Source of the DNA: Candidatus Obscuribacterales bacterium
GTDB taxonomy: Bacteria; Cyanobacteriota; Vampirovibrionia; Obscuribacterales; Obscuribacteraceae
Assembly (NCBI GenBank): GCA_020634035.1
Contig: JACKCM010000001.1
Coordinates: 992,001-1,056,000 of the forward strand
Reading direction: 5' to 3'
Length of the DNA: 64,000 bases
Below the pieces are notes generated by a model, which worked only from the letters and a program-made list of their open reading frames with translations, did no database searches and was not told the DNA's origin. Below, piece after piece: positions 17,947-28,210 of this stretch. How positions within the stretch are numbered: the stretch's first letter is position 1; each line of letters opens with the position of its first letter. The position numbers were made by a program, and so were the translations under genes.

Positions 17947-18093
17947 ATGAGCGACTCCGCAACCTATACATACGACACCCTCGGTCGCCTGAAGACCGTC
18001 ACCTTTGCCAACGGTACCATCATCACCTACAACTATGATGCCATGGGCAACAGAACCTCGGTTGTGACCACCTGCGGCGGTGGCGGCTGCTGA
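17947..18093 (+). CDS. 48-residue YD-repeat miniprotein
   Basis: Contains just two RHS/YD units: TYTYDTLGRLKTVTFANG and ITYNYDAMGNRTS, then a tail ending CGGGGC. GGAG lies 6 nt before the ATG and a stop follows directly, so it looks like a real short gene, not a slice of a long frame. It ends 108 bp before the giant RHS gene on the same strand. It may be a relic of an older RHS gene, a YD-repeat donor, or a capping peptide for the RHS shell. No signal peptide. Confidence 0.6.
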   Translation: MSDSATYTYDTLGRLKTVTFANGTIITYNYDAMGNRTSVVTTCGGGGC

Positions 18094-18201
18094 GACAGCC
18101 AATAATATCTAAAAGTGTTTTTGCACTTGTGTATTTACTAGTGCTGGCCATTGCACGCAACTTTTGCGTGTTTCGAAAAATTGAAACAAAGGAGCCAATC
18201 T

Positions 18202-21200
18202 ATGGCACAAAGAACACCCAAACCGACTCAACCACAGAGTCGGCAAGCAGGCTACAAAGCCCTGGAAAAACAAACTCCAGTGAGTCCTTCAGTCGCTAGA
18301 CAGCGTATTGAGAACCGCAAACTGCCGGATCAGGTCTATGATCCGAAGAAGAATCAGCCCCGCGCTTCGAAAGGACAGTTTGCCGGACCTATTCTTGCTG
18401 CTACAGGCGGTTTTGCAAACAACACTAATTCAGGCACGATTAGCATCACTGAACTAGCTCGTGCTCTGAAGAACGATGTTGACCAGATTTTCAAATTTGT
18501 CTATGACAATATTGAATTCATTCCTACATACGGCAGCCAGAAGGGTGGGCTGGGTTGCTTAATTGATGGGATGGGCAACGCTTTCGACCAGGCAGAACTT
18601 ATGGTTGAGCTTCTGCGGGAAGCAGGTTATACCGCCAGTTATCAGCTCGGCGAATTGGAATTGATTGAGGCTGATGCTCATGCATTGTTCGGCACGGACA
18701 CCACAATTTGGGCGGTTGCAAATTTGTTGGCAGCTGGCGGGATTCCCAACTCAGCCAACTGGGTCTGGCCCAACTGGTTTATTCGGTTCACTCATTGTTG
18801 GGTGAAAGTTGATATTGGTGGTACCGACTATCACTTCGACCCGGCGTTGAAGAGCTATTCTGCTGTTGCCGGCATGAATATGGATACGGCGCTCAGCTAC
18901 AGCACAGCCACTTTTATGAGCAATGCGACTAGTGGTGCCACTCTAACTTCTGACTATGTTCAGAATATCAATCGTTCGAACATCAGAGACGATCTGGATG
19001 AAATGACTGACAATCTGATCAGTTACATTCAGACCAACGATCCAGATGCGACAATGGACAATGTTATCGGTGGACGTACTATTGATCCACAAACTAGTAC
19101 AGTTCGAGATACCGCACACCCCGACCTTCAGTCTAGCACTACTCCGACTACTTGGAGCACGGATATCCCGAATGCTTATAAGGCAACGTTGAATGTTGCT
19201 TATGACACTATTGATGAAACCTTCTACTCGAAGGACATCCATGGAAAGCGCCTGACGCTGTTCTTTAATGGAAGCCGGGAAGCAGAACTTCGTCTCGATG
19301 GTACTCTGATTGACACCAGCAGCGCTCAAGGTATTGGCACCTGGAACTCAGTATGGCTAGAAGTTGTTCACCCCTATCCAACCACTGCAAAAGACGAAGG
19401 TCACTGGCAGACAGTCTGGGCTGAGAAGCCCTATCTCATCTGTCAGGCATGGGGCAATGCCGGACCAAAGATGGCAGCTATTCACAAAGCCAGTTCTGAA
19501 CAGAACAGTTTTGATGGCGGTGCTGCTGCTGATGAGGATGTGCTTGGTGAAGCAATGGCGTCAATCTTTCACACCTGGAACACGAAGAAGAGCTGGGCAT
19601 GCGATGTTTTCAACCGGTTCACTGATTGCCGAACTGTTCTTCATCACCAAACTGGCCTTGTTGGATACTATGATACGCCTTTGATGGACCTCGGTGGAAT
19701 CATCTGGGCAAGTGGTGCGCTCGACAATGACTGGAATAATGTTGATACTAATGACACTGCGCTTGCGATGCACGGTATTTCTTTTGAAGAAGAAGTCATC
19801 AAAAGTACGACTGGTGTATCGAATGGTGTGTGCACGACTCCTTTGATTGATGTTGCCAACTCAAATGGTGACAAAATCTACGATGCGAGTTCGTCGAACT
19901 GGGTAGGTACGGTAGAGCCGGCACTTACCAACTACAGCACCGGTGAGAAGAACAACATAAAGAGCTGGTGGATTGATGCAGGCTGGCGAGTTGCCCTTCC
20001 AGAAGATGGCGATCTTGAAATTGATGACTGGGATGGATTTGGCTACTATGCGATTAGCCCATGGTATGGTGCAATCGGTATTATTCAAGGTGGCTTGAAA
20101 GGTGTTACTGGTGCTTCCGCAAGAACTATTGCACTAGTTAATGAATCTGTGAAAGGATATTCTATCCAAGGGTCTTCCGTGCTGAGTTATCCCTACATTA
20201 GTGTTGGCAACAAAGTTGTTTGGGGTAATGATCCAGTTGACCTCCGAAATGGCAACTTCGTTTATGCAAATATTGATATCAATGTTGGCAGTCAGTCATA
20301 TCCCTATAGTCTTGAATTTGAGCGCTTCTACAACTCCGGCAATCGCTTGAAGGATATTTCTGTTGGACTTGGCTGGGATCACAACCACAACATTCGCCTG
20401 ACAAAGAGCATGGGAAGTCTGCTTGGTCTTTCATATCGTAATCCGATTCAAGGTGCTGCTGGTCTGGTTGAAATGTATGTTACGACGGAACTCTATCGTG
20501 ACTTGACCAAGCCGATGGACAAGTGGGTAACTATTGCTATCGCCAACAAATGGCTTAATGACCAGCTTGATCAGGCTGACGGAAATGTAACAGTTCACTT
20601 CGGCACCGGAAGTGCCACTTTCGTCAAACTGCCCGATGGGTCATTCGTTGCCCCTGTCGGTGGTAATGGTGTCCTGGTGGAAAGCTCTGGTGACTACACT
20701 CTCACTTCTTCAGAAGGTATTGAATACAACTTCAACTCTGATGGTCAGATTACGACTATCGAGTATCCGGAAGGTGTCACGATTACATACACTTACGCAA
20801 GCGGAAAGCTTAGCACCGTAAGCAACGGTATGGGCAGAACTCTGACCTTTACCTTCACTGGTGACCGAATCACGAGTGTCGCTGATGGTACCGGTCGTAG
20901 CATCAGCCTGTCTTATGATGTAGACGGCAACCTGGAAACATTCACTGATGCTGCCAGTGAAGATACGAATTACGAATATGGTGAACCTGGTCTTATGACC
21001 AAGATTTTCCGGCCTGCAAATCCGACGGATCCGATTGTCACAAACACTTATGACTCTCTGGGTCGAGTGAAAGAACAGAAAGATGCCTACAACAACGTCT
21101 GGAAGTACTATCTGTCAGCATCTCGTGCTGAAGAGGAAGCTCCTAACGGAGACAAGAAGATTTTGGATTTCGGTCCAAACAGTGATGTACTTGCTGATGG

Positions 21201-23229
21201 ATCGACTGAAACAGAGTTTGATGGCTTAGGCAGAGTTTCTAAGGTTACTAGCGCCAATGGCGATAGTATGGAATACACCTACGATTCTATGAATCGGGTG
21301 ATTTCAGTTTTGGCTAAGCCAAAATTAGGTTCTGGCCTCTCCAATGTTCAGAATGATTTTACATACGATACCAACACAGGTAAGTTGAAAACGGCTGAGA
21401 ATGGAAAAGGTGAGACTACTACTTATAATTATAACTCGACCACCGGCACTCTCACTTCTGTTGTAAGTCCTCAGGTCGGAGGTATCTCTCCCACTGTTTC
21501 GCACACTTACAATAGCAGGGGTCAAATTCTGACCACTACCGATGAAGAAGGTATGGTAACCAAATTCAACTACGACTCCACTACCGAAAAGTTAACATCT
21601 GTTGTGGTTGATGAAGGCATGGGGAAAAAGAACCTTACTACTTCATTTACATACAATAGCCGTGGTGATGTGATTTCTGTGACTGATCCCATCGGTAATA
21701 CTACTTCAATGGAATATGATGCTATGCGGAGGTTGACGAAAGTAACTACTGATTCTCCTTTTACTTATGAGACAAAGTTTACATATGATGAGAATGGAAA
21801 TCGGATTAAAACAGAGCGTGAAACCGGTGATGGTACTACACCATGGCAAGTACAAGAAGCAACCTACTACATTGATGATCTTCTGAAAGACATCACTGAT
21901 CACAACAGTAACCAGACTGATTTTGAATACGATACTCTGCGTCGCCGATGGAAGGTGACAGATGCGGAATCAAGGCTTACCAAAGTGGAGTATGATTCTG
22001 ACGGCAGGATTTGGAAAATTACAGATCCATCAAATACGGTAGCTGAAACGAGAACTTACACAAGTAGCGGCAAAATATCTACTGTTAAGGATTCTTCGAA
22101 TAATACTACCTCGTACACTTATGATGATTTTGATAGGTTGAAGAAAGTTACTTTCCCTGATTCGACCTATGAAGAGTTCACCTTCGACGACAATGGCAAT
22201 GTTCTTACGAAGCGAACTCGATCTGGAAACACTATTACATTTACATATGACGAGCTTGATCGTATCAAGACTAGGACTCCGCAAGGACAGCCAACAGTCA
22301 CGTATACTCTAGATAAAAGAGGACTTTTGAAGAAAGTCGGAAAACCCGTAGTATCAGGAGATCCGTCAAGTGGTGATTTTGAGTATACATACGATTCTGC
22401 TGGTCGCCTAATACAGGAAGAATATCCGGATGGTAAAGAGGTATCATATGAATTTGACGACAATGGAAACATCACTAAGCTTACTTACCCTGATGGTTAC
22501 TATGTCAATTATGAATATGATGAGTTGAATCGCCTTACAGATATTAAGCTAAATGGCTCGACTAGTTCATCTTTGGTGTTTGGCTATGATGCTCTATCTA
22601 GAAGAACTTCGTTGACCTATGAAAATGGAGTTGTTACGGAATACAATTATGACTGGATCAATGATTTAGAACAACTGATTCAAACATTTGACTCTTCGAG
22701 CGTGACTTTCGACTATTCCTATAACAGCGTGCATGAAATCACGAGTCAAGAGGTAGACGACAGCTCTTTTCTGTGGCACCCTGCAACTGCTGGCACAACC
22801 AGTTATGGCACGGCTAACAGCTTGAATCAGTATCCTACAGTTGGAAGTGATAGTTACTCATACAGCGATAATGGATGTTTGACTGATGATGGGACCTGGG
22901 ATTTTACTTACGATACAGAGAACCATCTAGTTGAAGCAGACGATGGAAGCACAACGGTAAGTTTCCTGTATGATCCAAAGCACAGACAAGCTCAAAAAAC
23001 TGTAGGATCAAATAAATCCAGATACATTTACTCTGGAGTGAATTTGATTGCAGAATATGATGGCTCCGGGAATCTTCAAAAGAAGTATATCTTTGGACCT
23101 AATTTCGATGAGGTACTGATCGAACTTGATAGCAGTATGGTCTGTCCCCCAATAGATAGACAGAAAATTTTCTACGATACCTCGACCGGGGACCAATATT
23201 CTTTTTCCACCTCCTCTGGTGTTTTATAA
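18202..23229 (+). pseudogene. giant RHS/YD-repeat protein, 5' part (interrupted by IS3 element)
   Basis: The intact reading is 1645 residues, then about 30 residues of IS sequence before a stop. Start ATG 18202 has AAAGGAG 7 nt upstream. Order: polar N-terminus; transglutaminase-like domain at about 93-225 (GNAFDQAELMVELLREAG, HCWVKVD...HFDP) with Asp where catalytic Cys usually sits; DUF6531-type entry domain at about 674-733 (GNDPVDLRNGNF, FERFYNS); then some 20 YD repeats to the break. RHS repeats form a shell that encloses a C-terminal toxin. Joining it to the part at 24394 after removing the element gives one 1939-residue frame. The truncated protein lacks the toxin end. Confidence 0.93.
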
Positions 23230-23984
23230 CCTAATTTGCTGTGAAGTCTTTTCCTGTTGTAGAAGACTTCTATGTAATCGAAGATAGAGAGCCGAACTTC
23301 GCCAGCAGAAAGTTTTCTGGTGTCATCGATCTCAGTCTTCATAATTCCGAAAAACGATTCGGCGACAGCATTGTCAAAACAGTCACCTTTCCTGCCCATG
23401 CTCTGCCGGAGCTTGTTCCTCCAGAGCATCCGCCGGAATTCAGAACTTGCGTACTGACTCCCTCGATCAGAGTGAACCAATGGTCGCACTCCAGGCCGTC
23501 TGTCGATAGCGGATTGAAGTGCCTCGCAGACCAGCTTTGATGCCAGGCTGGGAGACATCGACCAACCGACGACTGCCCGTGAATAAAGATCAATCCACAC
23601 GCAAAGATAGAGCCACCCGGATCCAGTTCGCAAATAAGTTATATCGCTGACCCAGACTCTGTCCGGTTCGGCAACGTTGAATCGCCTCTGAAGGCGGTCT
23701 TCTGAAGCTGGATACGAGTGTTTACTGTTCGTGGTTTTCTTGAACTTTTTGACCTTTTTGCACCGGATATTGTGGTCTCTCATCAGGCGCTCGACCCTTT
23801 TGTGATTCACATGGAATCCTCTGTCCTTCAGCTCTTCGGTTACCCGGATGATGCCGTAGGTGTAGCGCGATTCCTTCATCACATCCCTGATCTCAGCTAC
23901 CAGAAGAATGTCTGAAGCATCTGAGTCATCTCGATTTCGCCAGGCGTAATAGCCCTGGGTTCGAACACCCAGGACTCTACACAT
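23172..23984 (-). CDS. IS3-family transposase OrfB (integrase catalytic domain)
   Basis: 270 aa from the first ATG. HTH_21-like N-terminus (YAWRNRDDS, YGIIRV), then the rve catalytic core with Asp in VWVSDITYL, Asp in LVHSDRGSQY and Glu in NAVAESFFG (DDE). The open frame extends upstream to about 24036 (VRYEWIHEHRKEFRIS), as expected when OrfB is made as an OrfAB fusion by -1 frameshift. All catalytic residues are present, so the element may still move. Confidence 0.95.
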   Translation of the reverse strand: MCRVLGVRTQGYYAWRNRDDSDASDILLVAEIRDVMKESRYTYGIIRVTEELKDRGFHVNHKRVERLMRDHNIRCKKVKKFKKTTNSKHSYPASEDRLQRRFNVAEPDRVWVSDITYLRTGSGWLYLCVWIDLYSRAVVGWSMSPSLASKLVCEALQSAIDRRPGVRPLVHSDRGSQYASSEFRRMLWRNKLRQSMGRKGDCFDNAVAESFFGIMKTEIDDTRKLSAGEVRLSIFDYIEVFYNRKRLHSKLGYKTPEEVEKEYWSPVEVS

Positions 23985-24031
23985 GGTGCTGATTCTGAAT
24001 TCTTTCCGGTGTTCGTGAATCCATTCGTATC

Positions 24032-24316
24032 TTACTCTTGGAGTTGCGCGAAGAATTTTGCTGCCTTTTTTAGAATCTCGGCTTCCTCCTGGAGCCGAGC
24101 GAGATCCTTTTTCAGTCGTTTGTTCTCTTCTAAGAGGTTCACACCGTTAACGGTGGCAGATGACTGTTTTCTTGAGTTTCGGACCCAGGTCTGGACCTGC
24201 CATGCTGGAAGACCTAGCTCCCGGGCCACCTGGGCTGCACTCTTTCCGCCCTCAACAAGCCTGACCGCGCTATCCTTGAACTCTTGGTTGAATTTCTTCT
24301 TCTTATTTTGCTCCAT
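24032..24316 (-). CDS. IS3-family OrfA (helix-turn-helix)
   Basis: 94 aa. HTH at about 10-50 (FKDSAVRLVEGGKSAAQVAR, LPAWQVQTWVR), followed by a leucine-zipper-like coiled coil (LEENKRLKKDLARLQEE). It binds the IS ends and pairs with OrfB. ATG 24316 is preceded by AAAGGAGG, so it is chosen over an ATG six codons upstream. Confidence 0.93.
   Translation of the reverse strand: MEQNKKKKFNQEFKDSAVRLVEGGKSAAQVARELGLPAWQVQTWVRNSRKQSSATVNGVNLLEENKRLKKDLARLQEEAEILKKAAKFFAQLQE
24065..24071 (-). other. programmed -1 frameshift heptamer A_AAA_AAG
   Basis: In OrfA codons CTA AAA AAG the slippery heptamer is in the correct phase for a -1 shift into OrfB, the standard way IS3 elements make OrfAB. Confidence 0.75.
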
Positions 24317-24393
24317 GGGAGCCTCCTTTCTCATGACATGATATCAGGAGGCGTCGTAGAATTTTAAGTGTCAACTTTCAGGGGGATGGACCA

Positions 24394-25280
24394 GTAATAA
24401 TCCAACCTACTTGCATCACGACAAAACTGGTTCGATTGTTGCAACGTCAGATACAAATGGAGACATGATCAATAGTTACGCATATTCTCCATGGGGAGCT
24501 TGTAATAATCTGAGTGGTACCACTTTTGGGTTTACAGGACAAAGATATGATCACGAGACAGGACTTTACTATTACAAGAACCGGTACTATTCGCCAGAAA
24601 TTGGAAGGTTCCTCCAACCGGATCCTACTCAATACAGTGATGGTCTCAATGTATATGCGTATGTTGGCAACAATCCTTTGAATAATAGCGATCCGAATGG
24701 TCTTGCTGCTACCGGAAATTCTGGTTATTATGCAACAAGTTTCGAACATAGCACTTCAATATCTAGTGCCAACAAATCAACGGCTTATTGGGGCAACTCA
24801 AATGGAATGGCAGGATTTGTTTACTGGCCAGGAACTTGTGGATGCAGTCCGAACAACCCCGGTAGCAATAGTTTGGCAGGTTATGACGGAGAGGTGCTAG
24901 CGATAGTCGATGGCGACGAACTTGATGCGAGGAAACCCAAAAGACGGAGACAGGGCAGAAATACTCGTCCTAAGAAGTACAAAGACTATACAATATATGA
25001 CTTCATGGCAAGAGTAGCGATTGAAATGGTGCTCTGTACAGAAGGATGGGCTAAAAACAAAGAGGATTGCCTTGACTGTGTCGATGACCGAATTGATTGG
25101 TGGAAAGAAACAAACAAGGGATGGAAAATCGGCAAAGGATTTAATGAGTATCTTGAAATGATGCGACAACTTTGGAAACAGAGGTGTCGGGAAAAATATC
25201 CCCTGCAGGTTCTTGGTAACGTAGGTAATGGGGCAGCTGAAGCTCATCGAAGATTCTTGCAATTTGCAGGAATAATCTAA
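24394..25280 (+). pseudogene. giant RHS protein, 3' part with toxin-like C-terminus
   Basis: Carries the end of the RHS core (GFTGQRYDHETGLYYY, EIGRFLQPDP) and the boundary motif DPNGL at about residue 1746 of the restored protein. The last 190 or so residues differ in style: a Gly/Ser/Asn linker, a basic patch (RKPKRRRQGRNTRPKKYK), and a helical Cys/Trp-rich domain (LCTEGW, CLDCVDD, DWWKETNKGW). In RHS systems this segment is the exported toxin; I do not recognise its fold. Cut from its own start by the IS3 element, so probably not expressed now. Confidence 0.9.
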
Positions 25281-25316
25281 CCATTATCAATCCTATCTAA
25301 GTAAATATGATTTTCA

Positions 25317-25342
25317 CACCAGGGTAGACTGCTACCCTGGTG
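25317..25342. terminator. strong bidirectional terminator
   Basis: Perfect 11-bp stem CACCAGGGTAG / CTACCCTGGTG with a 4-nt loop, between the convergent RHS 3' end and the secreted-protein gene at 25396. Confidence 0.75.
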
Positions 25343-25395
25343 TTACTTACTTATTTCTACTTCCAATTAGATCGACCAAAGTAATCCTGAAAATA

Positions 25396-25863
25396 TCACT
25401 TACAAGAAAGAACATTAGCTATAATAGCTTTTTTGTTTTTCTTCCCATCTGTGTCCGAGAAGTACAATCTATCAATAACATTATTTAGTTCTTTCATTGA
25501 TATGTTTTTTTGAGTTTCGAGTTTTCTTTCATTTTTAGAAATTTGCTCAAACTCGATAATGTTTTTCATAGAAGTTTTTCGTGTTGTTGCAGTAAACTTG
25601 TTGTTAAGACCAATAGTTACGCTGGTGGTTAAAATAAAGCCTTTATTCTTTTCAAATTTCAAAATAAAAAATCCATTTTCTCCTTTGAGAGAGCCCATTT
25701 GAAAACCGTCAATAATTTCAGCTGATTTCTCACATGCCTCGGGAAGCTTTTCTAAAAACTCAGTTGTTATCAAATTTCCTAAATCCTCTTTAGCTTCAGT
25801 AGGTAATGCAGACAAAAATATGCTGCTAACCAATATTAGTATTAAATATATTCGCAAAGTCAA
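25396..25863 (-). CDS. small secreted protein convergent with the RHS gene
   Basis: 155 aa. Clear signal peptide (YLILILVSSIFLSALPTEA). The mature part is Lys/Glu/Asn-rich with two helices and a beta-rich centre (GENGFFILKFEKNKGFILTT). More AT-rich than its neighbours, suggesting transfer. Sitting next to the RHS toxin end it could be an immunity protein for a periplasmic toxin, but immunity genes normally follow on the same strand, so this is a weak guess. Confidence 0.65.
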   Translation of the reverse strand: MTLRIYLILILVSSIFLSALPTEAKEDLGNLITTEFLEKLPEACEKSAEIIDGFQMGSLKGENGFFILKFEKNKGFILTTSVTIGLNNKFTATTRKTSMKNIIEFEQISKNERKLETQKNISMKELNNVIDRLYFSDTDGKKNKKAIIANVLSCK

Positions 25864-26269
25864 TTTTATTAAACCAGATGAACAAGTTCTATTATCATAG
25901 TAAAAATTCTCTTCAATAACAACGTGCCTTTTCGGTGAAGTTTAAAAATGTCGGACATTGAAAATCAGGATTTCCGGGAACCATTTTCACTTTACCAGAA
26001 CCTTTTTAGGCAGTGTTACCATTATCTGGCAAATTACCGACACCAGGAATAGTACCATAAGAAGAATTGGCTGCCAGATTTCAGGCCAGCAGTTAAGGTG
26101 TAATTTGCTCCCCAAAAATTGTGACATAATACGGTTCGCAAGAAGGGAGTTAACGGAACGTGTCAACTCCCTTTGGGCAGTTTTCAGAAAAGTCTGGTGT
26201 AAGTTTACTATTCGAAAATGGCGAGATCGAAGGGCTGAGGATACCCCAAAAAGCGCTGCGCGCCTGTTA

Positions 26270-26297
26270 CAAATAAAAAAGCACCCATTACATGGGC
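26270..26297 (-). terminator. orphan minus-strand terminator candidate
   Basis: On the minus strand GCCCAT-GTA-ATGGGT is followed by GC and TTTTTTATTT. It would stop transcription coming leftward from the IS remnant; no gene now uses it, so it may be left from a lost gene. Confidence 0.5.
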
Positions 26298-26416
26298 GAT
26301 TTCGAATTTGCAGATTGAAATGCAATTCAGATTACGAGACAGGTACCTCGGAAGGACAGATAGTAATGGTATCGATATCAGTGGCAAGTGAATCTCCCAT
26401 CTTTCTTGTGTCCCAA

Positions 26417-26444
26417 TCTATTCATACATATAGTATCCAAGTGG
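26417..26444 (+). repeat. 28-bp direct repeat, copy 2
   Basis: Identical over 28 bp to 1336-1363, same orientation; about 15 bp before the IS3 remnant. Confidence 0.8.
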
Positions 26445-26456
26445 CAGGAAGCTCGA

Positions 26457-26870
26457 TAGGCCTTCCCAGATTTGGTAGACACGGTTTTGGACAGAGGATG
26501 CTCCTGAGGTAAAATCACAAAGGAGAAAACCATGTCAAACAAAAAGAGCAAGAAGTATACGTATGCATTCAAGGAAGAGGCAGTCAGGTTAACCGGTCTG
26601 CCAGGAAAGAGTGCCGCCTCGGTAGCGAGAGAGCTGGGTGTCCCTGCATGGAAGCTTCGCAACTGGATCAAAGAGTCAAACGAGAAACTAGGAAGAAGCT
26701 GGGAAATGGACGAAGTCCTGAAACTACAGAAGGAAATCAAAGAGCTCAAAGAAGAGAACGAGATTTGGCCGCGGCGTACTTTGCAAGGACCCTGCCGTAA
26801 GGTACGCCTTCATTGATGAAGAGCGGCAAAAACACGCAATCAAAATACTCCGGCGAGCGCGTCCGTTATT
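26457..26870 (+). pseudogene. IS3-family remnant B: terminal repeat, frameshifted orfA, start of orfB
   Basis: Begins near a terminal repeat containing TTTGGTAGACACGG, then AAGGAG and ATG 26532 of an OrfA (HTH FKEEAVRLTG, LPGKSAASVARELG, coiled coil LKEENEI). One base seems lost near 26764: the shifted frame reads AAAYFARTLP and stop, a normal OrfA end. OrfB begins (VRYAFIDEERQKHAIKILR) and is cut off. This is a different IS3 type from the one in the RHS gene; a second fragment lies at 29217. Confidence 0.8.
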
Positions 26871-26949
26871 TTTGCGTCTTGCCGAATTCGACAGGTTTAT
26901 CGTGCAATTTCCGCCAGTAGGACTTGAGTATTATGATGGTCATGTCTCT

Positions 26950-27853
26950 TCAATCAGTGACACCATTCCGATGAAAGTATCTAAACAAGGGCGTGTTCTC
27001 GTTTAAGCCCCAAGTATTTCTCAGCGCCATTCCAAGACCGGGCCACCCGAACGAAGCAGCGTCTTTCTCTTCTGTATTCTTGAACTTTTCGACAGTACCG
27101 GGATCGAGCATCTCAGAAAGCGCTTCGAAGCAGTCATCCAAAATTTCTAGTACCTTTTGATTCTTCCACGGATTTCCTTTGACGCCTCCAACCAGAACAC
27201 TATCGGTGGTACTAAAGTCCACAGGAATGAAAACTACCGAATCTGTCTCCATTGCGGTTACAACAAGATTTTTGCCGTCAGGCGTCCAGTTAAGAACACT
27301 CCCTTCTTCAATCTGCTTCGAGCCCAGATAATGGCCCGACTCAGCATCGCAAACAGCCACCATATTGTTGGTATCCTGCATCATCAAATACGGTGATGTT
27401 GTCAGATGAAAATGGATTGCCCAGCAGCAGTTTGCCGTTGGGCGACCATTCAACATTAGACAGTCGTTGCGGCAGGGTCGCCAGCAGTTCGTAGGTGCGC
27501 GAATCTACAATAATCGATTGCTGATATTCTTGGTTAGACAACATTACGGGACTAGTTCTTTTGGTGGCGGCGAGATTTGTGGGAAGCATTTGGCTGCTGA
27601 ACCCTTTTACGAACTTGCCGTAGACCCTGGTGAGCTTGCCGTCTTTGTCTATTATGGGAGGAGCGGGCCAATTGACCGCAACTTTCTTGCCGTCGGGTGA
27701 AAACTCGGGAAACCACGTCCACTGGTCGGGGGGTCTAACTTCTATTTTTGTTGTCTCGGAGGAGCTAGCTCCTGCGAAGCAAAGAGTTGTTATGACGGTA
27801 ATGAGAGCAAGCATCCATTTGGCGGAGCGCGGCTTGTGGGCGGTTGGATTCAT
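26950..27853 (-). pseudogene. secreted PD40-type beta-propeller protein with a frameshift
   Basis: Start ATG 27853 (MNPTAHKPRSAK), signal peptide through about residue 33 (LALITVITTLCFAGASS), then TolB/WD40-like units: FSPDGKKVAVNWP, WSPNGKLLLGN, WTPDGKNLVVTA. The frame shifts near 27380: one reading ends soon after ITVFDDA, the next continues with TNNMVAVCDAESG and runs to 26950. The combined protein would be about 300 residues, secreted, probably binding proteins. It could be a sequencing error or a true lesion. The leader belongs to a three-copy repeat. Confidence 0.7.
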
Positions 27854-27901
27854 CTGGGGCTCTTTATACTCCGGGAGACTTCGTAAGTAGATCATAGCCT
27901 A
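27854..27901 (-). promoter_or_regulatory. leader/promoter repeat, copy 1
   Basis: About 48 bp directly before ATG 27853, with TATGAT (minus strand, 27891-27896) as a likely -10 box. It matches leaders at 30191 and 31547 and the following MNPTA codons. Its upstream edge meets the divergent TPR gene at 27917. Confidence 0.6.
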
Positions 27902-27916
27902 TGTTTTTCTACTAAA

Positions 27917-28210
27917 ATGACTCTCGACACGGCAGGGAATCGTTTGATGAAAGCTAAGTTTGAAAATCTGGACTTGATTGATCTGGAAGCTGCGGCTAGA
28001 CAGTTGGTTGATGACGGCAAATTGAGCGATGCCAAAGAGTGTTATTTGGAATTGCTCGATAGGCATCCTGACTGGGAAGCGGGATTGGCAGAGTATGAAC
28101 TGGGTCTGGTACACGAGGAGCTGGGCGAATACTGCGAGGCGTTGCGAAGATACGAATCGGCGATTGCCAGGCGACCTTTTTATGCTTCTTCCTTTCCGAG
28201 ACTAGCATGA
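27917..28210 (+). CDS. short TPR protein, possibly truncated
   Basis: 97 aa with about two TPR units (LVDDGKLSDAKECYLELLD; ELGEYCEALRRYESAIARRP). No signal peptide. After the stop, another frame (28305-28412) reads ETELEELCRTDGNKLKP and ends GKYWEYYHC, so the original gene may have been longer and lost its frame around 28210-28300. Confidence 0.55.
   Translation: MTLDTAGNRLMKAKFENLDLIDLEAAARQLVDDGKLSDAKECYLELLDRHPDWEAGLAEYELGLVHEELGEYCEALRRYESAIARRPFYASSFPRLA

Larger units (their letters stand above)
23138..24393 (-). mobile_element. IS3-family insertion sequence inside the RHS gene
   Basis: 1256 bp. The ends are imperfect inverted repeats of about 46 bp, both starting TGGTC and sharing TCCCCC and TTCTACGA. 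The target GTA is duplicated at 23135-23137 and 24394-24396, as expected for IS3. It carries orfA and orfB on the minus strand with a frameshift site. Removing it plus one GTA copy restores the RHS frame, so insertion is recent. Confidence 0.95.
25864..26456. other. gene-free stretch
   Basis: No convincing gene; overlapping open frames on both strands look like chance. It contains an inverted repeat AGGGAGTT/AACTCCCT (about 26143-26171), a minus-strand terminator-like hairpin and the second copy of the 28-bp repeat. Confidence 0.4.

Noticed and set aside
25396..25863. Firm call of an immunity protein for the RHS toxin
   Set aside because: It is convergent and separated by a strong terminator; only proximity and export signal support it.
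25958..26512. 184-codon plus-strand frame in the gap after the secreted protein
   Set aside because: Crosses the 28-bp repeat and the IS remnant end, no ribosome site, no protein-like segments.
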